DNA of 6,120 nucleotides from Acidaminococcus fermentans (GTDB lineage: Bacteria; Bacillota_C; Negativicutes; Acidaminococcales; Acidaminococcaceae), in NCBI GenBank assembly GCA_004555735.1, contig SFHH01000120.1, positions 1 through 6,120 of the forward strand, in the 5' to 3' direction. The position numbers and the translations under genes were made by a program. Position 1 is the first letter of the stretch. Every line of letters starts with the position of its first letter. The notes below the pieces were generated by a model that made no database searches, was not told where the DNA came from, and saw nothing but the letters and a program-made list of their open reading frames with translations. Positions 1 through 5,900 of this stretch are shown here, piece by piece.

Positions 1-447
1 GTCCAGCAGGGGCAGCGGGTCCTTTTCACCGATACAGCCCAGCTCCGGTGCCGGTTCCGGGAGAACCTGAAACATCCAGATGATCCGGACCGGAGCCTGG
101 AAACGGCAGACTGCCTGATTATCGACGACCTGGGATCGGAACGGTTCAATGCCTGGGGACTGGAACAGCTGGCCCGGGTCATTGACATCCGATACCGGCA
201 GCAGAAACTGACCCTGGTGACCAGCAACGACAGTCTGAAGACCCTGGGAGAAAAGATGGCCCAGGTGCGGGGAAACGCCGGGAAGCAAGATGCAGAAGTG
301 GCTGCCCGGATCGTCAGCCGTCTGGCCGGGATGACCGTGCCCCTGCCTTTCTATGGGCTGGACCGGCGCTGGGGAGCGGAAAATGCAAGGATCCACTGCA
401 GCCGACAGGGCGGGGAAGGAGCCATGGACCTATTCGGAAAAGCTTGA
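1..447 (+). CDS. DnaC/IstB-like AAA+ ATPase, C-terminal part (5' end outside window)
   Basis: The reading frame is open from base 1 to TGA 445-447, giving 148 residues of a protein whose start lies upstream. It resembles the C-terminal half of the DnaC/DnaI/IstB AAA+ family, which loads the replicative helicase onto DNA or, in transposons, regulates the transposase. Visible marks are the Walker B motif CLIIDDLGSE (residues 38-47 of the fragment, acidic pair D42-D43), a sensor-1-like LVTSND (72-77), and RIVSRLAG followed by YGLDRR near the C-terminus, where family members carry the sensor-2/arginine region. The Walker A loop must lie upstream and cannot be checked. No transposase is adjacent, so a helicase-loader role, chromosomal or prophage, is favoured over an IS21 IstB. 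It is probably co-transcribed with the sigma-like gene that begins 14 bases after its stop. The ATPase family call is firm; the biological role is inferred. Confidence 0.85.
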   Translation, partial: VQQGQRVLFTDTAQLRCRFRENLKHPDDPDRSLETADCLIIDDLGSERFNAWGLEQLARVIDIRYRQQKLTLVTSNDSLKTLGEKMAQVRGNAGKQDAEVAARIVSRLAGMTVPLPFYGLDRRWGAENARIHCSRQGGEGAMDLFGKA

Positions 448-450
448 AGG

Positions 451-457
451 AAGGAGG
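451..457 (+). promoter_or_regulatory. Ribosome binding site deciding the ATG 462 start
   Basis: AAGGAGG is a near-perfect Shine-Dalgarno sequence lying four bases before ATG 462. A TTG at 444 is in the same frame and overlaps the upstream stop, but it has only a weak GGAAAA before it, so ATG 462 is preferred. The spacing is slightly short. Confidence 0.6.
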
Positions 458-461
458 CAGC

Positions 462-1004
462 ATGGAAAAAGAAAGAGAACTGGAAGAACTGCTGGTTTTG
501 GCAAAACAGGGGGACCAGGAGGCCCAGCTGGCCATCGTCACCGCTTTCCGGCCCCTGGTGCGGAAACTGGCCGCCCAGGAACGGGACTTTTCCCGGCGAC
601 CGGACCTGGCCAGCCAACTGGTACTGGGGCTCCTGGAAGCCATCCGGAAATATCCGGGGGAAGATGCCAAAAGGTTCCCCGGCTTTGTGAAGACCCATTT
701 GACCTATCTGCTGTTCCATTACATCCGGAAAGAAGTACGCTGGAACAAACTGAAGGAGAAGCTCTATGACCAGACTCAGGAACCATGTTACACGGAAGAC
801 TTTACCCTGCGGCTACAACGGAGGGAACTACAGGACGCGCTCCAATGCCTTACCCCCGCCGAACAGCGGCTCGTCTATCTCGCTGCCAGCCAGCGGACTC
901 CCTGGAAATCCCTGGGAAGGGCCTTCCAGAGCCCAGTGTCAACGCTTTATGGACGCTATAAAAGGGCTCTGGAGAAGGTGAGGAAGGGGCTGGAGGGGAA
1001 ATAG
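462..1004 (+). CDS. Small sigma-70-like RNA polymerase factor / helix-turn-helix regulator
   Basis: A 180-residue protein with the layout of a small sigma-70 family factor. Residues about 7-90 resemble region 2: a helical LLVLAKQGDQEAQLAIV stretch, then acidic/aromatic segments (LEAIRKYPGE, FPGFVKTHLTYLLFHYIRKE) where sigma factors bind the polymerase clamp and the -10 element. Residues about 123-178 resemble region 4: LTPAEQRLVYLAA, then a helix-turn-helix-like segment around WKSLGRAFQSPVSTLYGRYK and a basic tail. The acidic linker normally joining the regions is short. It follows the DnaC-like gene closely and is followed 24 bases later by a strong terminator, so the two genes form the end of one unit. 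Similar proteins occur on conjugative elements and prophages and as minor sigma factors in Firmicutes, but I cannot assign a regulon. The fold is fairly secure; activity as a true sigma factor is inferred. Confidence 0.75.
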   Translation: MEKERELEELLVLAKQGDQEAQLAIVTAFRPLVRKLAAQERDFSRRPDLASQLVLGLLEAIRKYPGEDAKRFPGFVKTHLTYLLFHYIRKEVRWNKLKEKLYDQTQEPCYTEDFTLRLQRRELQDALQCLTPAEQRLVYLAASQRTPWKSLGRAFQSPVSTLYGRYKRALEKVRKGLEGK

Positions 1005-1028
1005 GGAAGAGAGGCCTGACGTCTTTAC

Positions 1029-1066
1029 AAAGCTGGCGGTTCCATTTTTGGAATCGCTGGCTTTTT
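1029..1066 (+). terminator. Rho-independent terminator after the sigma-like gene
   Basis: The arms AAAGCTGGCGGTTCC (1029-1043) and GGAATCGCTGGCTTT (1050-1064) pair over all 15 positions as RNA, with three G-U wobbles, around the six-base loop ATTTTT. The 3' arm runs into TTTTT (1062-1066). It begins 24 bases after the stop of the sigma-like gene and separates that unit from the restriction-modification operon. Confidence 0.9.
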
Positions 1067-1093
1067 GTCCGCTTTTTGGGACGGAGGAGGGGG

Positions 1094-1103
1094 TATAATA
1101 AAA
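1094..1103 (+). promoter_or_regulatory. Upstream -10-like box (first copy of TATAATAAAA)
   Basis: A consensus TATAAT (1094-1099) lies in the AT-rich leader 77 bases before the methylase start. I see no good -35 at 16-18 bases: the T-rich stretch around 1071-1078 is only a weak candidate. The same ten bases recur at 1131, so this may be a weaker promoter or a duplicated box. Confidence 0.4.
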
Positions 1104-1127
1104 TTGAAGGAAGAACAGACAGAAATT

Positions 1128-1136
1128 TGTTATAAT
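1128..1136 (+). promoter_or_regulatory. Extended -10 promoter for the restriction-modification operon
   Basis: TGTTATAAT is a perfect extended -10 (TGn followed by TATAAT 1131-1136). Extended -10 promoters can work without a good -35, and none is clear here: the nearest candidate, TTGAAG 1104-1109, is 21 bases away. Transcription would start near 1143, leaving a leader of roughly 28 bases carrying the ribosome binding site. It lies downstream of the terminator, so it is the likely main promoter of the three genes. Confidence 0.6.
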
Positions 1137-1153
1137 AAAACACAGAACACAGC

Positions 1154-1161
1154 AAAGGAGG
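1154..1161 (+). promoter_or_regulatory. Ribosome binding site supporting the TTG 1171 start
   Basis: AAAGGAGG is followed by nine bases and then TTG 1171. No ATG or GTG lies between this site and the conserved GEVFTP motif in that frame, so this Shine-Dalgarno sequence decides a TTG start. TTG 1177 is in frame too, but its spacing is too long. Confidence 0.75.
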
Positions 1162-1170
1162 ACGAGGGGA

Positions 1171-1881
1171 TTGCCGTTGGAAGAAAATAAAGCCATAGGG
1201 GTGCCACAGACGGATCAGGCCCAGGACGTTCCCCTGATCAAATCCAAGGAACGGGTGCAGAAGCATGGAGAGGTCTTTACCCCGGATTGGATGGTGAAGA
1301 AGATGCTTTCATATCCGGAAATCCAGGAAAAGCTCCAGGATATGCACGCCACCTTTTTAGAACCCAGCGCCGGGGAGGGGGCTTTCCTTACAGAAATCCT
1401 CCGGCAGAAGCTGGCCTATGTGAACCGGAATCCGGCTTCCCGGGGTGGGCACTGGCAGTACAACACCCTATGGGCCCTGATGAGCATTTACGGGATCGAA
1501 TTCCTGGAAGACAACCTGAAAAACGCCCGGGCCAATATGCTCCAGGTGTTTGCAGAAAATTACCGGGAAAAGACGGGACGGGAGCTGGCCGATGATTCGG
1601 AGCTGTACCGCTCTGCCCGGACCATCATCCAGTGGAACATCGTCCAGGGCAACACCCTGACCCATAAAAAGAACGACGGCAGCTGGATTATGCTGAACCA
1701 GTGGATCCAGGGGGGACCCAAACACCGGCGCAGCGTGATCCGCCGGCCCTTTTCCTTCGATTCCCTGTTCCCGTCGGAAGAGGATACCATGGGGAATCTG
1801 TTTGGGGAACAGGAAATCGATGAGGGACCCAAAGAATATCGGATCCGGACCATCTTACGGATGTGGGAAGAAGAGGAATGA
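1171..1881 (+). CDS. N6-adenine DNA methyltransferase, SAM-binding subunit or half
   Basis: 236 residues, with a TTG start chosen by its Shine-Dalgarno site. It shows the N-terminal and cofactor-binding part of a gamma-type N6-adenine methyltransferase as found in Eco57I-like and type I/III enzymes: motif X region KHGEVFTPDWMVKKML (31-46), motif I FLEPSAGEGAFL (62-73) forming the SAM loop, YGIEFLEDN (107-115) with the acidic motif II residue E110, and IVQGNTLT (157-164) at motif III. The catalytic NPPY motif is absent; it lies near the start of the next gene, two bases after this stop and in another frame. The pair may therefore act as a two-chain methyltransferase, or this may be an old split of one gene. 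The acidic tail MWEEEE ends the chain. It is the first gene of the operon and modifies DNA in the host cytoplasm. The target sequence cannot be read from it. Confidence 0.85.
   Translation: MPLEENKAIGVPQTDQAQDVPLIKSKERVQKHGEVFTPDWMVKKMLSYPEIQEKLQDMHATFLEPSAGEGAFLTEILRQKLAYVNRNPASRGGHWQYNTLWALMSIYGIEFLEDNLKNARANMLQVFAENYREKTGRELADDSELYRSARTIIQWNIVQGNTLTHKKNDGSWIMLNQWIQGGPKHRRSVIRRPFSFDSLFPSEEDTMGNLFGEQEIDEGPKEYRIRTILRMWEEEE
1872..1877 (+). promoter_or_regulatory. Ribosome binding site for the second methylase gene
   Basis: AGAGGA inside the end of the first methylase gene is six bases before ATG 1884. Together with the two-base gap between TGA 1879-1881 and ATG 1884, it argues that the two methylase parts are separate, translationally coupled genes and not a recent break. 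Confidence 0.6.
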
Positions 1882-1938
1882 AAATGGGAGAGAATAAGAA
1901 ATTCAAGTTTGATGTGATCATTGGGAATCCGCCGTATC

Positions 1939-1956
1939 AGGAGGAAACGATTGGTG
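1939..1956 (+). promoter_or_regulatory. Internal Shine-Dalgarno with TTG/GTG start in the downstream frame
   Basis: AGGAGG (1939-1944), part of the codons for Gln-Glu-Glu, is six bases from TTG 1951 and nine from GTG 1954, both in the frame that stays open to 2934. Starting at TTG 1951 would give a 327-residue protein without NPPY. The upstream frame stops at 1962-1964, so ribosomes would terminate near this site. The motif may be a by-product of the conserved amino acids. Confidence 0.35.
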
Positions 1957-1958
1957 AT

Positions 1959-1964
1959 AAATAA
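1959..1964 (+). other. Site of frame break: extra A before premature TAA
   Basis: The upstream frame reads GAT AAA TAA. With one A fewer it would read GAT AAT AAA GGA and continue in the open downstream frame. A deletion of two bases nearby would have the same effect. No long homopolymer or simple repeat is present, so ordinary slippage-based phase variation is not obvious. Confidence 0.7.
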
Positions 1965-2616
1965 AGGATTTGCGCCACCTGTTTACCATAAATTCTTAGA
2001 TCAAGCATATGATATATCGAATATTGTTGAAATGATTCATCCTGGTAGATTTCTTTTTGATGCCGGAAGTACACCTAAAAGTTGGAATCAAAGGATGCTT
2101 CAAGATAAACACTTGAAGGTATTGTTTTTTGAACAAAACAGTAGCAAAGTTTTTTCTGGAACCGATATAAAAGGTGGGGTTGCCGTAACTTATCACGATG
2201 TATCTAAAACATTCGAACCAATTGATACTTATACAATCTATCCTGAATTGAATAGTGTTCTTCATAAAGTTATGAAGATTGGCTTGAATCCGTTTAGCTC
2301 AATTGTTTATGCTCCAGAAAGCTATAAATTTACTGAAAAGCTACATCAAGATTATCCGAATGCCGAATCTTGTTTAAGCAAAAGCCATAAATATGATTTA
2401 AAGTCAAATGTTTTTGATACTTTAAACTTCATATTTAAAGATCAAAAACCTAATGATAATAAAAAATACGTTGGAATTTATGGGCTCTCAAACAAAAAAC
2501 GCACAAAAAGGTACATTAGAGCTGATTATATTAAAAATGAGACAAATTTGAACAACTGGAAGGTTTTCGTGCCTAAGGCCAATGGTAGCGGCGCCATAGG
2601 AGAGGTCTTAAGCACA

Positions 2617-2646
2617 CCCCTAATCGGGGAACCCCTAATCGGGAAT
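2617..2646 (+). repeat. Two tandem 15-base units encoding PLIGE/PLIGN
   Basis: CCCCTAATCGGG at 2617-2628 recurs at 2632-2643 with a period of 15 bases, encoding PLIGEPLIGN. The protein motif is, to my knowledge, typical of this methylase family, so the repeat is probably a conserved feature of the fold and not a recent expansion. The near-identity of the two DNA copies is still noteworthy. Confidence 0.7.
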
Positions 2647-2918
2647 ACCCAAACCTTTATAAGTATAGGAAATTTTAAAACTAAAGATGAAGCGATTGCT
2701 TGTATGAAATATATTAAAACTAAATTTGCACGAGCAATGTTGGGGATTTTAAAAATAACGCAAGATAACACAAAAAGTAAATGGGAAAAAGTCCCTCTCC
2801 AAGACTTCACTTCTCACTCCGACATCGACTGGTCCCAATCCATCCCGGACATCGACAAGCAGCTGTACAAAAAGTATGGCCTGTCCCAGGATGAGATTGA
2901 TTTCATTGAATCCCATGT

Positions 2919-2925
2919 AAAGGAG
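2919..2925 (+). promoter_or_regulatory. Ribosome binding site for the nuclease-helicase gene
   Basis: AAAGGAG lies nine bases before ATG 2935, inside the last codons of the methylase. The stop TAA 2932-2934 and ATG 2935-2937 are directly adjacent, which implies translational coupling of the two genes. Confidence 0.65.
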
Positions 2926-2934
2926 ATGGCGTAA

Positions 2935-5900
2935 ATGACAGGGGTACAGATCAAAAGCTATGAACCCGTGGTTCCCATGATTTACGCCTATACCACTCCG
3001 GGCGTGCCGGCCCATGATGGCTGGACGAAAATCGGCTATACCGAACGGGATGTGGACCAGCGGATCCGGGAACAGACCCACACGGCCAACATTGCCTACA
3101 AAGTGGAATGGAAGAAGGAAGCCCGGTATACCGACGGCAGTGAGGGATATTTCGATGACCATGATTTCCACGACTTCCTGACCCAGCATGGGGTGGAACG
3201 GGAAAAAGGGACGGAATGGTTCCGCATCGATCCGAAAAAAGCCCGGCAGTATTTTTACCAGTTTGCCGGGAAGGATTTGGATGATGGGTATGCCAACGTC
3301 CCCCAGGGCAGTACCTATATCCTGCGGAAGGAGCAGCAGGAAGCGGTGGCCCAGACCCTGGCCTATTACCAGGCCGGGACCTATCCCCGGGAATTCCTCT
3401 GGAACGCCAAACCCCGGTTCGGGAAGACCCTGACGGCCTATGACCTGGCCCGGCAAATGAAGGCCACCCGTGTGCTGATCGTCACCAACCGGCCCAGCAT
3501 TGCCAATTCCTGGCTGGACGACTTCCAAAAGTTCATTGGCTGGCAAACCGGATGGAAATTCATCAGCGAAAGTGATTCCCTGAAGGGGAAAAAAGGGTAT
3601 ATCAGCCGGCAGCAGTATATGGAAGACCTGGATAAAATGAAGGAGGACGCAATCAAAGGCGAAGTGGCCTTTGAAAGTCTCCAGGGGTTGAAAGGATCCA
3701 TCTATTTTGGTGGACAGTATGATAAACTGGACTGGATCCAGAAACAGAAATGGGACCTGCTGATCATCGACGAAGCCCACGAAGGGGTGGATACCTATAA
3801 GACGGATGTGGCTTTTGACAAGATCCAACGGAAGTTCACCCTCCACCTTTCCGGGACCCCCTTCAAGGCTATTGCCAGCAACAAATTCCGGGCCGATCAG
3901 ATTTTCAACTGGTCTTATGAAGATGAACAGGAAGCCAAAGCCAACTGGGACGAAAATACCCAGGGCGGCAATCCCTATGGAAAACTGCCCCGGCTGAACT
4001 TGTATACCTATCAGCTGTCCCATATGATCCAGGGCCAAATCCAGAAGGGCATGGACCTGTCGGAAGACGAGCATGCGGAATTCGCTTTTGATCTGAATGA
4101 ATTTTTCCGGGCGGAGAACGAAAAATTCGTCCACGAAAAAGAAGTGAAGAACTTCCTGAACATGCTGGCCCACAACGAAAAATATCCTTTTTCCACTCCG
4201 GAACTGCGCAAGGAACTGGCCCATACCTTTTGGCTGATGCACCGGGTGGAAAGCGTCAAGGCCATGGCCAAACTGCTGAAGAAGGACCCGGTGTTTGAAC
4301 ATTATGAGGTGGTGGTGGCAGCCGGGGACGGAAAACTCACTGCCGAGGAAGAAGAGGCGGAAGCCACCCAGGATAACGAAGCCAACAAGAAAAGCTTCGA
4401 CAAGGTGATGGAGGCCATCCGGGAAAACGACCGGACCATTACCCTGAGCGTAGGGCAGCTGACCACGGGGGTTACGGTAAAGCCCTGGACGGCGGTGCTG
4501 ATGCTGAGCAACATGAAGAGCCCGGCAGAATACATGCAGGCTGCATTCCGGGCCCAGAATCCCTACGAATACACGGACCCCAAGACCAAAAAGCGCTTTC
4601 AGAAGCAAAATGCCTATGTGTTCGATTTCGCTCCGGAACGGACCCTGATCATCTTCGATGAATTCGCCAACAACCTGAACAGCGGGACGGTTGGGGGACA
4701 CGGGAGCCGGGAAGAACGGGAAAAGCACATACGGCGTCTGCTGAATTTCTTCCCGGTGATCGGGGAAGACAGCGAAGGGAGAATGGAGGCCCTGGATGCC
4801 GCCCAAGTACTCACTATCCCCAAGACCATCAAGGCCCAGGAAGTGATCCACAGAGGGTTTATGAGCAATTTGCTGTTTGCCAATATCGGGGTGGTCTTCG
4901 GAGCCCCTGGAGCCGTGAAGGCGATTTTGGACAAGATCCCCAAAGCCCAGGAACAGCCCAAAAAGGATACGGCGACCCTGGATAATGCGGGAGACGTCCA
5001 CACCAATGCCCAGGGAGAAGTGGAAATCCCCGGGGCCATGGTCATCAATCAGACCAAAAATATCTTTGGAGAGAAAAAGTTTGAAGACATCCAGCAGCCG
5101 GTGGCAAAAGCCATGGAGAAAACCAAGGATCAAGACGACAGCCATAAAGTGGTAGCGAATGTTACCCAGGCGGTGATGCAGAAGGTCAAGGAAGCCAGCG
5201 AAGAAACCATCAAAGGCGCCTACAATCTGACCAAGCATCAGACAGAGCGGGCTTTCCGGCACAGTGAACAGCAGATCCAGCAGGCATTGGACAAGGTGGC
5301 GGACGAACACGAAATCAAACAGAATGTATTGAAGGCCGAGCATGAAAAGAAGGTCCAGGCAGCTGCTTCCCAGGAAGAAAAAGAGAAATTGGAGGAGAAG
5401 CTCCAGCAGGATCTGGCCAAAGAAAAGCAGAACTTCCAGCAGTCCATCCAGGAAACGGTGCAGACGGCACTGGAAGACAGCCAGAAAACCATGGTCCAGC
5501 AGCTGGAGACCCAGAAGGAGCAAAAGAAGGCCAGGGCCATTGAAGAAGATGTGCGAGCCCATTTGCGGGGATTCTCCCGGACCATTCCCAGTTTCATCAT
5601 GGCCTACAGCGAACAGGAAGGAACGGAAGGGGGCCGGAACCTGAAACTGAGCAATTTCGACGATTATACCCCTGATGATGTGTTCCAGGAAGTGACCGGG
5701 ATTTCAGAAAGTGAATTCCGTTTCCTCCGGGATGGGGGACCCTATACCGACGAAAAGACCGGGAAAGAAATGCATTTTGCCGGGCATGTATTCGATGAAG
5801 TGGTGTTCGATGAAGCCATCCAGGAATTTTTGAACCTGAAGGAAAAGCTGAACAACTATTTTGCGGATGCCAGCGACGAAGATATTTTCGACTACATCCC

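Larger units (their letters stand above)
1950..2795 (+). other. AT-rich mosaic segment inside the methylase gene (probable swapped specificity region)
   Basis: Composition changes abruptly here. A hand count gives 12 G+C in the 60 bases 2401-2460, against 37 of 60 at 3361-3420 in the next gene. Codons switch from CGG/CTG/CCC to AGA/TTA/AAA within the one gene. The edges fall just after the NPPYQEE codons and just before those for VPLQDFT, both conserved in the family. This is the pattern left by homologous replacement of a target-recognition region from an AT-rich donor. The edges are estimated to within about 20 bases. Confidence 0.75.
1884..2934 (+). pseudogene. Eco57I-family adenine methyltransferase, catalytic/target-recognition part, with +1 frame break
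   Basis: From ATG 1884 the frame reads 26 codons, containing FDVIIGNPPYQEE with catalytic NPPY at residues 15-18, and stops at TAA 1962-1964. The same protein clearly continues in the next frame from AAT 1960 to TAA 2932-2934. Removing one A from the run 1959-1961 gives ...TIGDNKGFAPPVYHKFLD and a continuous 349-residue protein. The rest fits the Eco57I-type methylase family as I know it: IHPGRFLFDAGSTPKSWN, DIKGGVAVTYHD, EVLSTPLIGEPLIGNTQTF, then KYIKTKFARAMLG and the end VPLQDFTSHSDIDWSQSI. The part after NPPY is expected to hold the target-recognition domain. Coding DNA from about 1950 to 2795 is strongly AT-rich, unlike both neighbours. Translation could restart at TTG 1951. Classed as a disrupted gene on the sequence as given; a sequencing error or recoding would make it intact. 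Gene 3 starts at the very next base. Confidence 0.75.

Noticed and set aside
353..769. Open + strand frame overlapping the ATPase end and the sigma-like gene
   Set aside because: No family motif, low-complexity Gly/Arg/Pro-rich translation and no ribosome binding site; it is a shadow of the sigma-like gene.
314..786. Several minus-strand open frames opposite the sigma-like gene
   Set aside because: Ser/Pro/Arg-rich translations without recognisable domains, all overlapping a better-supported + strand gene.
1067..1082. Small inverted repeat GTCC...GGAC just after the terminator
   Set aside because: Only four base pairs around an eight-base loop; expected by chance and too weak to call a second terminator or operator.
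1921..1950. TTG 1921 as the start of the downstream methylase frame
   Set aside because: It would replace the conserved IIGNPPYQEE with an Arg-rich run (IRRIRRKR) from the wrong frame. The true protein enters this frame only near 1951-1960.
1956..1964. Programmed +1 frameshift like that of prfB
   Set aside because: The AGGAGG is about 17 bases from the stop, not three or so from a slippery codon, and AAA-TAA is not a known +1 slippery pair. Kept only as a possibility under the frame-break finding.
2749..5562. Very long open frame on the minus strand (937 codons) opposite the nuclease-helicase gene
   Set aside because: It is the antisense of a gene with clear GIY-YIG, helicase and methylase motifs. 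Its protein is an unnatural Phe/Leu/Gly/His-rich mix, a usual shadow of GC-rich codon bias.
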